DNA of 64,000 nucleotides from Polynucleobacter sp. AP-Latsch-80-C2 (GTDB lineage Bacteria; Pseudomonadota; Gammaproteobacteria; Burkholderiales; Burkholderiaceae). The notes below the pieces were generated by a model, which saw only the letters and a list, made by a program, of their open reading frames with translations, ran no database searches and was not told the origin of the DNA. The stretch spans positions 1 through 64,000 of the forward strand of contig NZ_JACVOY010000010.1 of the NCBI RefSeq assembly GCF_018882185.1, written 5' to 3'. The translations under genes were made by a program, and so were the position numbers. Below, piece after piece: positions 8,165 through 15,902 of this stretch (within the stretch, counting starts at the first letter, position 1; each line of letters opens with the position of its first letter).

Positions 8165-9070
8165 CTAATACACTTCAGGGACATACATCTCAGGGGGTAC
8201 TGGTCCTCGCAAGTAATCGGGATTATGTACACGTGCAGGTAATGTAATGACCGGGTGATCAATTTCATTGTAAGGAATTTGATTGAGAAGATGGGTGATG
8301 CAATTTAAGCGCGCCTTCTTCTTATCATTGGCAGCGACAACCCACCATGGTGCTTCAGGAATATGAGTACGCTCGAGCATTGTTTCTTTGGCCTTGGTAT
8401 AGGCCTCCCATAAACGGCGTGCCTCTAGATCCATCGGACTGAGTTTCCACTGTTTTAGGGGATCATAAATACGCATCATAAAGCGGTTGTATTGTTCATC
8501 ATCTGAGATCGAGAACCAATACTTAATGAGAATAATTCCTGAGCTAATCATCATGCGCTCGAGATCAGGAACAGTTCGTAAGAACTCTTCATATTCTTGA
8601 TCAGAACAAAAGCCCATGACTTTTTCGACACCAGCACGGTTATACCAACTACGGTCAAAAAGTACGATTTCTCCACCCGCAGGTAATTGAGAGATGTAGC
8701 GCTGGAAGTACCACTGGGTTTTTTCGCGCTCATTTGGTGCAGGTAAAGCAACTACTTTGCATACACGAGGATTTAAACGTTGAGTGATACGCTTAATCGC
8801 GCCACCCTTACCCGCTGAATCACGACCTTCAAAAAGCACTGCTACTTTAACTTTATTGGCCACTACCCAATCCTGTAGCTTTACTAACTCACCTTGAAGG
8901 CGGAATAATTCTTTAAAATAAACGTTTCGAGGAACATCGGTTTGATTATCTCCATCGTGAGATAGGCGATCGTCATCCAACTCCATCTCAAGTTCTTCAT
9001 CCATGCTATCCAGAATCTCTTCTTGGGCACGGCGGTACCACTCTGCCATCTCTTTATGCTTTGAACTCAT
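8165..9070 (-). CDS. ppk2: Polyphosphate kinase 2
   Basis: The product is a 301-residue cytosolic enzyme that transfers phosphate between polyphosphate and nucleotides. Walker A is GRDSAGKGG (82-90) and Walker B is VLFDRSWYNR (136-145). The lid region is around KLSPMDLEARRLWEAYTKAK and the family tail is HNPDYLRG. The length fits class I PPK2. The first 45 residues are strongly acidic. A Pho-box-like site lies 41-59 bases upstream of the start (9112-9129), so induction by phosphate starvation is likely. The direction of the reaction in the cell (NTP from polyP, or polyP synthesis) cannot be read from sequence. Confidence 0.93.
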   Translation of the reverse strand: MSSKHKEMAEWYRRAQEEILDSMDEELEMELDDDRLSHDGDNQTDVPRNVYFKELFRLQGELVKLQDWVVANKVKVAVLFEGRDSAGKGGAIKRITQRLNPRVCKVVALPAPNEREKTQWYFQRYISQLPAGGEIVLFDRSWYNRAGVEKVMGFCSDQEYEEFLRTVPDLERMMISSGIILIKYWFSISDDEQYNRFMMRIYDPLKQWKLSPMDLEARRLWEAYTKAKETMLERTHIPEAPWWVVAANDKKKARLNCITHLLNQIPYNEIDHPVITLPARVHNPDYLRGPVPPEMYVPEVY

Positions 9071-9111
9071 GATTTTTCCATTGGAATATTAATTACTTTT
9101 AAACCAAGGAT

Positions 9112-9129
9112 ATGACACTTTTGTTACAA
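9112..9129 (-). promoter_or_regulatory. Putative Pho box upstream of ppk2
   Basis: On the minus strand the half-site TTGTAAC (9129-9123) and half-site GTGTCAT (9118-9112) are separated by AAAA, giving the 11-base period of PhoB sites (consensus CTGTCAT, A/T-rich spacer, CTGTCAT). It lies about 40 bases before the ppk2 start, a workable promoter distance. PhoB itself is encoded at 22352-23065. Confidence 0.6.
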
Positions 9130-9139
9130 AAAATACTCG

Positions 9140-9931
9140 TTATAGGACTAAGTAGGAAGAAATTTGTTCCTGGCTATGTAAAGCAAGCCATTTTCGATCA
9201 TTCGAAAATTCTGGACTTCCCCCTGATGGCGGGAAAAAGGTTAGCTCAACACGAATATTTCGGTGCTTCAATATTTTTGCCATAGACTCCAAAAGGCCCA
9301 TATCACCTATAAAAGCAGTCGTTTCAGTACGTAATTCTGTTTTTTTATCGAAATATTCAATGGCGAGGGAATATACGGGCACATGACTGATTACTGCAGA
9401 CTCAAAGAGATTTGCCTTGAATGGGCGAACAGCAAAACCATCAGTTGATGTTCCCTCCGGGAAAATACAAATGGACTCCTTTTTTAACGCCTTGATCATG
9501 TTGCCCACCACCTCAATGGCATGCCTAGAATTACCGCGTTGAATAAAAACAGTGCCTAACTGTTTAGCCATCCAACCAAAAATAGGCCAGCCTTCTACCT
9601 CAGACTTCGCAACAAAACGAATGGGCTTAAAGGCGTTGATGGCATGAATATCCATCCAAGAAATATGATTCGATGCGAGTAGATAAGGTGTATCTGGAAC
9701 GATCGATTGATTATTAATCTTGAGTTCAATCCCAAATAACACCAGCAATCGTTTTGACCAACGTTTGATGAGGACATCTTTAACTGATGGAGCGCTGAAA
9801 GGAAATTGAATTAAGAGAGTGCCAATACCTCCAATAACATGAGCCCAAATCAATAGCCAAAGGACTATCCTGCTTTGATTTGCATCCCTATTGGATGGGT
9901 GTTGCAGTTTCATATTCATATAGAGTAACAA
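9140..9931 (-). CDS. Lysophospholipid acyltransferase, PlsC/OlsA-like
   Basis: The product is 263 residues (starts at Met1, Met5 or Met7 are all possible). A hydrophobic segment lies at about 22-42. The acyltransferase motif I is NHISWMD (88-94, HX4D), and IFPEGTS is at 156-162. The family acylates lysophosphatidate or, as OlsA, lyso-ornithine lipid. The OlsA reading is favoured by context: the gene is divergent from an operon carrying an OlsB-like gene, and a multi-unit Pho box lies in the shared 90-base promoter gap. A general 1-acylglycerol-3-phosphate acyltransferase role cannot be excluded. It is a peripheral or one-pass inner-membrane protein. Confidence 0.8.
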   Translation of the reverse strand: MLLYMNMKLQHPSNRDANQSRIVLWLLIWAHVIGGIGTLLIQFPFSAPSVKDVLIKRWSKRLLVLFGIELKINNQSIVPDTPYLLASNHISWMDIHAINAFKPIRFVAKSEVEGWPIFGWMAKQLGTVFIQRGNSRHAIEVVGNMIKALKKESICIFPEGTSTDGFAVRPFKANLFESAVISHVPVYSLAIEYFDKKTELRTETTAFIGDMGLLESMAKILKHRNIRVELTFFPPSGGSPEFSNDRKWLALHSQEQISSYLVL

Positions 9932-9957
9932 TATAAATCATTTGAATTTATTTGAAG

Positions 9958-9997
9958 CAGTCATAAAACTGACTTAAATCTGTCATGAGCTTTACAC
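9958..9997 (+). promoter_or_regulatory. Multi-unit Pho box in divergent promoter
   Basis: Four PhoB half-site-like heptamers repeat every 11 bases: CAGTCAT (9958-9964), CTGACTT (9969-9975), CTGTCAT (9980-9986, perfect consensus) and a weaker TTTACAC (9991-9997). The spacers are AAAA, AAAT and GAGC. It ends 24 bases before the PlcP-like start at 10022 and begins 26 bases before the divergent acyltransferase start. It is the strongest Pho box in the window and probably activates the lipid operon to the right, perhaps both sides. Confidence 0.8.
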
Positions 9998-10021
9998 ACT
10001 AAAGGGATTTAATGTTTACTC

Positions 10022-10831
10022 ATGATGCATTACAGAGCCATCTGGATTTCAGACGTACACCTAGGTACATCAGGGTGTCAGGCAGACTACCTCCTCGATT
10101 TCTTGAAACACAATGAAGCCGATAAATTTTATCTTGTTGGCGACATCATCGATGGCTGGCGACTAAAAAAATCTTTTTACTGGCCACAAGCTCACAATGA
10201 TGTGGTGCAAAAGCTGCTTCGTAAGGCGCGAAAAGGAACAGAGGTGATTTATGTTCCTGGAAATCACGACGAGAGTGCAAGACAGTTTTTCGGCCTTTCC
10301 TTTGGTGATGTGAAAGTTGTTGAGGAAGTAATCCACGTAACCGCTGACGGTAAAAAACTATGGGTTACGCATGGCGACTTATTTGATGGTGTCATGCAGT
10401 ACGCCAAATGGTTAGCTTATGTGGGCGACACGCTCTACTCATTCATCCTCTATATCAATCGTTATTTCAATATGCTGCGGGTCAAGATGGGCTTGCAGTA
10501 CTGGTCCTTATCGCAATACCTGAAACATCAAGTAAAAAATGCCGTCAGTTATATCGCCGATTTTGAGCACATTATGGCTCGAGAAGCACGCCTGAGAGGA
10601 TGTGATGGTGTTGTATGTGGCCATATTCACAAAGCGGAAATACGGGAAATTGATGGCCTTCTCTATTGCAATGACGGTGACTGGGTCGAAAGCTTGACTG
10701 CATTAGTAGAGACTCATACTGGAGAACTCAAAATTGTCCATTGGCCTTACATCAAAGGCGAACCAGTAGAAACCCCTGAAATTACTTTCCAACCTGCTAT
10801 TGACTCACTCATTAAAGAGGCTGCGCTATGA
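10022..10831 (+). CDS. plcP: Metallophosphoesterase, PlcP-like phospholipase C (LpxH-related)
   Basis: The product is 269 residues of the COG2908 calcineurin-type fold. Metal ligands are all visible: SDVHLG (D11, H13), VGDIIDG (D41), PGNHDE (N81, H82, D83), THGD (H117) and GHIH (H201, H203). The family includes LpxH (UDP-diacylglucosamine pyrophosphatase of lipid A synthesis) and PlcP, which removes headgroups from phospholipids to give diacylglycerol under phosphate stress. The PlcP reading is preferred because the gene heads a Pho-box operon and overlaps a glycosyltransferase gene by four bases, the plcP-agt pairing known from marine alphaproteobacteria. No good ribosome site precedes 10022 at normal spacing (AAAGGG is 15 bases away), so a short leader or the second Met is possible. 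Confidence 0.75.
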   Translation: MMHYRAIWISDVHLGTSGCQADYLLDFLKHNEADKFYLVGDIIDGWRLKKSFYWPQAHNDVVQKLLRKARKGTEVIYVPGNHDESARQFFGLSFGDVKVVEEVIHVTADGKKLWVTHGDLFDGVMQYAKWLAYVGDTLYSFILYINRYFNMLRVKMGLQYWSLSQYLKHQVKNAVSYIADFEHIMAREARLRGCDGVVCGHIHKAEIREIDGLLYCNDGDWVESLTALVETHTGELKIVHWPYIKGEPVETPEITFQPAIDSLIKEAAL

Positions 10832-11856
10832 AAATTATGATCATTACCGATGCATGGGATCCACAAGTAAATGGTGTAGTTAGAACCCTAAAGCAGACTC
10901 GTGCTGAATTAATAGGAATGGGGCACGAGGTCGAGATGATTACCCCTAACGGTTTTAAATCAATCCCCTGCCCTACCTATCCGGATATTGCCCTCTCATT
11001 ATTTCCAGGAAAGGAAGTAGCCCGCAGAATTAAAGAATTCGCACCAGATGCAATGCATATTGCAACAGAAGGGCCATTAGGCTTATCGGCGCGCTCTTAT
11101 GCTGTTAGAAATAAGCTGCCATTTTCTACCGCTTATCACACTCGCTTCCCAGAATATGTCAAAGCGCGCACTGGTATACCTTTAGCTATCACCTATGCAT
11201 TCTTACGCTGGTTTCATGGACCATCGATGGCTGTCATGGCGCCAACCATTGTGGTCAAAAATGATTTGGAAAAATACGGTCTTACTAACGTTGTTTTATG
11301 GTCGAGGGGCGTAGATTTAGATATTTTTAAGGTACAAGATTCCAAGGCTTTAAATACAGCTCACCCAATCTTCCTTTATGTAGGAAGAGTTGCAGTCGAG
11401 AAAAATATTAATGCCTTTTTAGAAATTGACTTACCTGGATCTAAATGGGTCGTGGGTGACGGTCCCGCCATGGCAGGAATCAAGGAAAAATATCCTGATA
11501 TCAATTACCTAGGTGTATTACAGCAACATGAGTTAGCCAAAGTTTATGCCGCGGCAGATGTCTTTGTATTTCCAAGTAAAACTGATACTTTTGGCTTGGT
11601 ACTACTTGAAGCTATGGCTTGCGGCACACCAGTTGCCGCCTATCCTGTAACTGGTCCTATAGATGTTTTAGGCAACTCTCCTGCGGGCGCAATGAATGAA
11701 GATCTGCGTGAGGCCTGTATGCAAGCCCTAAAGATTCCTCGTGAAGTTGCCAGAGCTCATGCAGAGAAGTTCTCCTGGAGAGCTGCTTCTGAGCAATTTG
11801 TAGACCACCTGAAGCCGGTGCCCACTACCGAAGTACATTTGACCGCCCTAGCCTAA
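10828..11856 (+). CDS. GT4-family glycosyltransferase, Agt-like (diacylglycerol glycosylation)
   Basis: The product is a 342-residue GT-B glycosyltransferase. The N-terminal glycine-rich part is DAWDPQVNGVVRT (8-20), the central YHTRFPEY is at 103-110, and the C-terminal nucleotide-sugar motif is DTFGLVLLEAMACGTPVAA (253-271), in which D253 and E261 correspond to the E-x7-E pair. It is related to SqdX and MgtA-type lipid glycosyltransferases. The start overlaps the stop of the PlcP-like gene (ATGA), so translation is coupled. The inferred acceptor is diacylglycerol released by PlcP, giving a glycolipid without phosphorus. The donor sugar (glucose, glucuronate or mannose) cannot be told. Confidence 0.75.
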   Translation: MKIMIITDAWDPQVNGVVRTLKQTRAELIGMGHEVEMITPNGFKSIPCPTYPDIALSLFPGKEVARRIKEFAPDAMHIATEGPLGLSARSYAVRNKLPFSTAYHTRFPEYVKARTGIPLAITYAFLRWFHGPSMAVMAPTIVVKNDLEKYGLTNVVLWSRGVDLDIFKVQDSKALNTAHPIFLYVGRVAVEKNINAFLEIDLPGSKWVVGDGPAMAGIKEKYPDINYLGVLQQHELAKVYAAADVFVFPSKTDTFGLVLLEAMACGTPVAAYPVTGPIDVLGNSPAGAMNEDLREACMQALKIPREVARAHAEKFSWRAASEQFVDHLKPVPTTEVHLTALA

Positions 11857-11865
11857 GGATTTATT

Positions 11866-12270
11866 TTGAATAATAAGTATCACATCAATCAAAATCCTCA
11901 TAAAGGTAATAAGGGATTTACACGCGCTTGGCATGCTGCCAAGAACTCTTGGTGTGGATTGGTATATGCCTTCATGGAGGAAAGCGCCTTTAGACAGGAA
12001 TTAACCCTATTTGCGCTTTTAACCCCAGTAGCCATCTTTCTGCCCATCAATTATCTTGAGAAGGCATTGCTGGTCTCCTCATTGATTATGGTGTTGGTAG
12101 TGGAATTACTAAACTCGAGCGTAGAAGCAGCTATTGATCGCATCTCTTTTGAACATCACGATTTATCAAAACGTGCCAAAGACTTTGGCTCTGCAGCAGT
12201 AATGCTTGCGCTATTTATTGCAATCCTACTATGGGCTTCAGTTTGCATCCCCATTGTCTTAGAAATGTAA
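11866..12270 (+). CDS. dgkA: Diacylglycerol kinase
   Basis: The product is a 134-residue small inner-membrane kinase. The family motif ELLNSSVEAAIDRI (80-93) is present with the catalytic glutamate region, followed by KRAKDFGSAAVML (103-114). Hydrophobic segments lie at about 47-62, 66-82 and 109-132. The start is TTG at 11866, nine bases after the glycosyltransferase stop, with AAGGA just upstream. In the operon it would phosphorylate diacylglycerol, including that made by the PlcP-like enzyme, to phosphatidate, returning it to phospholipid synthesis. Alternatively it serves routine recycling. Confidence 0.92.
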   Translation: MNNKYHINQNPHKGNKGFTRAWHAAKNSWCGLVYAFMEESAFRQELTLFALLTPVAIFLPINYLEKALLVSSLIMVLVVELLNSSVEAAIDRISFEHHDLSKRAKDFGSAAVMLALFIAILLWASVCIPIVLEM

Positions 12271-12313
12271 TAAACGTTGCTTACGATAAATATTATCCAT
12301 TTTAAGGTTAACT

Positions 12314-13240
12314 ATGTCTGATATACCAAACCCGATCGCTGCATTTGATATCTTTTCTACAAAGAAAGATCGCAAGGCTAAGACCTCAAAAACCCTGACC
12401 CTAAAAAAACTTTCTAAAAAATTTGCTAAGAAGTTATTTGGAAAGAAATTTGCCACCAAGGCACGTACGCAATTGGCTATGCCTGAAGTTATTGTTTCGG
12501 AAAAGCCATTAGTAAAGGCTAAAAAAGCGGCCTTTCAGATCACCTGGGCGGCTAATTCAAATGAAATAAAAGAAGCTCAACGTTTGCGTTATAAAGTTTT
12601 TGCAGAAGAAATGGGTGCAACTCTCTCTCCTAATGCTGAAGGTTTAGACGTTGATGAGTTTGATGCCTACTGCGATCATTTATTGATACGTGATCAGGAC
12701 ACATTGAAGGTTGTAGGAACTTATCGTGTTTTACCGCCGCACAAGGCCCAAGAAATTGGTCGCCTCTACTCAGATTCTGAATTTGACCTATCTCGATTAA
12801 ATCATTTACGACCAAAGCTAGTAGAGCTAGGAAGATCTTGTGTACACCAAGATTATCGATCTGGCGCGGTCATTATGGCGCTATGGAGTGGCTTAGCCCA
12901 ATATATGCAAAAGAATGGTTATGAAATTATGCTGGGCTGTGCAAGCATTCCGATGGCGGATGGAGGACATTTTGCTGCTAGTCTCTATAACTCGCTCAGT
13001 GGCGATCAAATGGCGCCAACTGAGTTTCACGCATTTCCACGTTTACCTTTGCCATTAGATAAATTGAATGGTGGTTTAGAGGTAGATGCACCACCCCTAA
13101 TCAAGGGCTACCTGAAACTTGGCGCAAAAATTTGCAGTGCTCCAGCCTGGGATCCTGATTTTAATACAGCAGATTTATTGACGATGCTAAGGCTATCTGA
13201 GATCAACCCAAGATATGCAAAGCACTTTTTGGGTCTCTAG
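12314..13240 (+). CDS. olsB: OlsB-like N-acyltransferase (ornithine lipid synthesis)
   Basis: The product is 308 residues. The core from about 75 shows the hemolysin/OlsB GNAT-type pattern: RLRYKVFAEEMGA (90-102), DEFDAYCDHLLI (114-125), VVGTYRVL (133-140), ELGRSCV (171-177), YRSGAVIMALW (181-191), LGCASI, and near the end PPLIKGYLKLGAKI with PDFNTADLL. OlsB transfers a 3-hydroxyacyl group from ACP to ornithine; an OlsA-type enzyme then adds the second chain, and an acyltransferase of that family is divergently encoded at 9140. Residues 17-50 form an unusual extension very rich in lysine. The start has AAGG eight bases upstream. It is last in the Pho-box operon and ends two bases before ppx. 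Confidence 0.75.
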   Translation: MSDIPNPIAAFDIFSTKKDRKAKTSKTLTLKKLSKKFAKKLFGKKFATKARTQLAMPEVIVSEKPLVKAKKAAFQITWAANSNEIKEAQRLRYKVFAEEMGATLSPNAEGLDVDEFDAYCDHLLIRDQDTLKVVGTYRVLPPHKAQEIGRLYSDSEFDLSRLNHLRPKLVELGRSCVHQDYRSGAVIMALWSGLAQYMQKNGYEIMLGCASIPMADGGHFAASLYNSLSGDQMAPTEFHAFPRLPLPLDKLNGGLEVDAPPLIKGYLKLGAKICSAPAWDPDFNTADLLTMLRLSEINPRYAKHFLGL

Positions 13241-13242
13241 GC

Positions 13243-14805
13243 TTACTTCAGGCTGACCTCATAAGATCGGCCGACTCTTTCCCATTCGGCCGCTTCTTTT
13301 TGCAAGCTAAATTCAGTCAGTGGGTGTTCTTGCGCCCACTCTTTAGATAGGCTTACCAAATAAGACCCCCCATGCTCAGACACCTTTACCTTTGGTAGGT
13401 CGTTGTCATTACGACCCCGACAAAGAACTTGAGCCAGACGCAGACAAAAAAGCATGCGCCAATCATTAAAGCTGGGGTTATGGGCCAACTTACCTAGTTT
13501 TCCAGCATGACCTATTAATAAGGCAGCTAATCTCGCCTGATCATTCTTGGAGAAGCCTGGCATATCTGCATTCCCTGCAATATAGGCAGAATGTTTATGG
13601 TATCCGTTATGGGATATTGAAAGACCGATCTCATGCAGATTGGCTGCCCATTGCAACAGGGCGATGTTGTCAGATCTATTTTCACTATCGGGCTTTGGCA
13701 ATTGCGCTAAAAATTCAGCAGCCAGCTTTCCTACGCGGGTTGACTGATCACGATCAACTGTATAGCGCTGCATAAACTGCTCTACGGTTACATAACGCAT
13801 ATCGTGATGCTGGGACCGACCTAATAAATCGTATAAAACACCGACACGTAAGGCTGCATCTGTGACTTCCATGGATTCAATGCCCAGCTCATCAAAGACG
13901 GCAAGCATAATTGCTAATCCGCCAGGCCAAACAGCTCTCCTGTCATCTTTTAGTCCAAGTAATTGGACCTGGCTAATATGTTCATACTTGAGCAGGTGCT
14001 TCTTGAGGGCTCTAAGACCCTCTCTTGTAATGAGACCACTACCGCCAGTGACGCGACCCATTGTTAATCCATCAGATTGACCATTGAAATCATTCTGTGA
14101 GATGAGCTCCGCTAAAGCTCTGGCAGTACCTGAGGATCCGATAACCTGCTTCCAGCCACTTTTCAGATAGGCACCCGATATGACTTGAATTTCGCGACGA
14201 GCAGCTAATTCAGCCTCTTTAAATGCATGGCTATCAATATTGCCCTTAGGGAAAAAACGCATGCTGTGGGAGACGCAGCCTATATATAAACTTTCCATGA
14301 GCCTTGGCTCATAGCCTTTACCAATAATAAATTCAGTAGATCCTCCACCGATATCCACCACCAGTCGATTGCCTTGAACTGCCGGAACTTCATGCGCTGC
14401 GCCGATATAGATCAAACGAGCTTCTTCAACTCCTGCAATCACTTCAATAGGGAATCCCAAAGCAACTTGTGCATCCTCAATAAATTGTTGAGAATTTTTA
14501 GCCACCCTCAAGGTATTAGTAGCTACCGCACGGACATTGGCAGGATCGAAACCTCGAATACGCTCACCAAAACGACGAATTGCCGTCAAACCGCGTTGGT
14601 AGGCATCATTTCCTAAAATCTTATTATCAGTAAGACCCGCAGCCAAACGAACGGATTCGCGCAAGGTATCAATAGGACGCAGTTGAGTGCCAGATGGGGT
14701 ATTCACAGCCTGAGCCACCAGCATACGAAAGCTGTTCGAGCCCAAGTCCACCGCAGCAACTAAATCTGCTGGATTAGAGATTGAATCGGCAGGATGAGCT
14801 AACAA
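13243..14805 (-). CDS. ppx: Exopolyphosphatase, Ppx/GppA family
   Basis: The product is 520 residues, the usual length for a full Ppx. The ASKHA phosphate-binding motifs are VDLGSNSFRM (19-28) and DIGGGSTEF (151-159), with catalytic-type GVEEAR (125-130) between them. The C-terminal half has HD-like helices (ANLHEIGLSISHNGYHKHSAY). The enzyme releases phosphate from polyphosphate chains; guanosine pentaphosphatase activity is a family alternative. A three-unit Pho-box-like array (14839-14867) lies 34 bases upstream. It converges on olsB with a two-base gap. Confidence 0.92.
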   Translation of the reverse strand: MLAHPADSISNPADLVAAVDLGSNSFRMLVAQAVNTPSGTQLRPIDTLRESVRLAAGLTDNKILGNDAYQRGLTAIRRFGERIRGFDPANVRAVATNTLRVAKNSQQFIEDAQVALGFPIEVIAGVEEARLIYIGAAHEVPAVQGNRLVVDIGGGSTEFIIGKGYEPRLMESLYIGCVSHSMRFFPKGNIDSHAFKEAELAARREIQVISGAYLKSGWKQVIGSSGTARALAELISQNDFNGQSDGLTMGRVTGGSGLITREGLRALKKHLLKYEHISQVQLLGLKDDRRAVWPGGLAIMLAVFDELGIESMEVTDAALRVGVLYDLLGRSQHHDMRYVTVEQFMQRYTVDRDQSTRVGKLAAEFLAQLPKPDSENRSDNIALLQWAANLHEIGLSISHNGYHKHSAYIAGNADMPGFSKNDQARLAALLIGHAGKLGKLAHNPSFNDWRMLFCLRLAQVLCRGRNDNDLPKVKVSEHGGSYLVSLSKEWAQEHPLTEFSLQKEAAEWERVGRSYEVSLK

Positions 14806-14838
14806 AATACTCCCTAAACTTGTAAACGCTACTCAATT

Positions 14839-14867
14839 ATGTCTATTTTATGAAAAAGGAATGACAA
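14839..14867 (-). promoter_or_regulatory. Putative Pho box upstream of ppx
   Basis: On the minus strand three heptamers recur at 11-base steps: TTGTCAT (14867-14861), TTTTCAT (14856-14850) and TAGACAT (14845-14839). The spacers are TCCT and AAAA. Each matches the CTGTCAT consensus at five of seven positions. It lies 34 bases before the ppx start. Confidence 0.5.
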
Positions 14868-14904
14868 ATTGATGAAATGAATGCGTAGTCTACTAGGGTA
14901 TTGA

Positions 14905-15117
14905 TTAAGCAGCTAAATTTTGCTCGGCGCTAGTACAGTCTAAATCGCCGAAGCTACAGAAAATGCAGCAATCACCCGATTTAGGCTTCAAAATAGCACT
15001 GCACGCACTGCAGCGATACAGGTGCTGCGAAGAGCCCTTAGGAATTTCCAGAACTTCAGCGGCGTGACATTGCGGACAAGTAATAGTCGAATGCTGGATT
15101 GCAAGATTGATATTCAC
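14905..15117 (-). CDS. Small zinc-ribbon protein with GDCCxxC motif
   Basis: The product is 70 residues with eight cysteines in pairs: CPQC (14-17), CSAC (36-39), GDCCIFC (48-54) and Cys61. The first four form a zinc ribbon. GDCCxFCSxGD is the hallmark of a family known as GDCCVxC domain (seleno)proteins, of unknown function, some of whose members carry selenocysteine. Here all positions are cysteine. It follows the MgtC gene by 54 bases on the same strand and may belong to the phoA-mgtC transcript. A redox or metal-binding role is only a guess. Confidence 0.7.
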   Translation of the reverse strand: MNINLAIQHSTITCPQCHAAEVLEIPKGSSQHLYRCSACSAILKPKSGDCCIFCSFGDLDCTSAEQNLAA

Positions 15118-15171
15118 AGCGCTATATTGAACCGTTAATATTTCAGAAATATGTCAGTATTTCTTTTGAGA

Positions 15172-15888
15172 TTAATCGGTTGTGCTGGGACTCCAGAAGG
15201 CTTGAGTTACATATTCTTTAGCAGCGATCTTATCAATAAGCTGATCCATTTCATGGCCATCTACCGCTGAAGTTGTTAATACTGCCTGAATTTCTACTTC
15301 GTCAGAGCCAAACTGATGGACTTCAATGTCTTGGGTTTGATAACCAGCAGACTCCAATGCCTCGATAAATTGTTTCAGAGCAATTTTTTGAGTGTGTTTA
15401 GGGGTAATAATATAGACAGAATTAGTTACCTCCACTGATTGGGTATCCAAGGGCTGCCTATTAATAACGCTGACAACTGGCCTCAAAAGCGTATTTGCTG
15501 CAAGAACAAAGATGGTCGCTAGGCAAGCTTCCAATATGAGATCAGCGCCAGCACATGCTCCCACTGCACCTGAAGCCCAGAGAGTGGCAGCAGTATTAAT
15601 ACCACGGACATTGCCCTCCTCTCTCATGATGACACCCGCTCCAAGAAATCCGATACCAGAAACTACATATGCCATGACATGTACGGCACCTTCATGACCA
15701 GTCAAGCGATTTGCAGCATCTACAAATATGGCAGCACCTATCGCAACCAAGATATTGGTCCGCAGACCTGCAGTTCTTTGGCGGTACTGTCTCTCAAGGC
15801 CTATTAAGCCACCCAATAGAAAGGCTGCAGACAGGCTAATGGCCGTATCGGCAAGAGATACCAGATTAATATTTTGAAATGCTTCCAT
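15172..15888 (-). CDS. MgtC/SapB family membrane protein
   Basis: The product is 238 residues. The N-terminal half has about four hydrophobic segments (15-32, 42-60, 68-88 and 100-135) with the family motifs [18 protein letters not shown] (28-45), [12 protein letters not shown] (78-89) and [16 protein letters not shown] (99-114). The C-terminal half (about 150-238) is a soluble ACT-like domain. MgtC proteins affect phosphate and magnesium homeostasis and acid or starvation survival. The gene starts 14 bases after the phoA stop and is probably in its operon, which suits a phosphate-starvation role. Confidence 0.88.
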   Translation of the reverse strand: MEAFQNINLVSLADTAISLSAAFLLGGLIGLERQYRQRTAGLRTNILVAIGAAIFVDAANRLTGHEGAVHVMAYVVSGIGFLGAGVIMREEGNVRGINTAATLWASGAVGACAGADLILEACLATIFVLAANTLLRPVVSVINRQPLDTQSVEVTNSVYIITPKHTQKIALKQFIEALESAGYQTQDIEVHQFGSDEVEIQAVLTTSAVDGHEMDQLIDKIAAKEYVTQAFWSPSTTD

Positions 15889-15902
15889 CGCTTATGAAGA
15901 CT

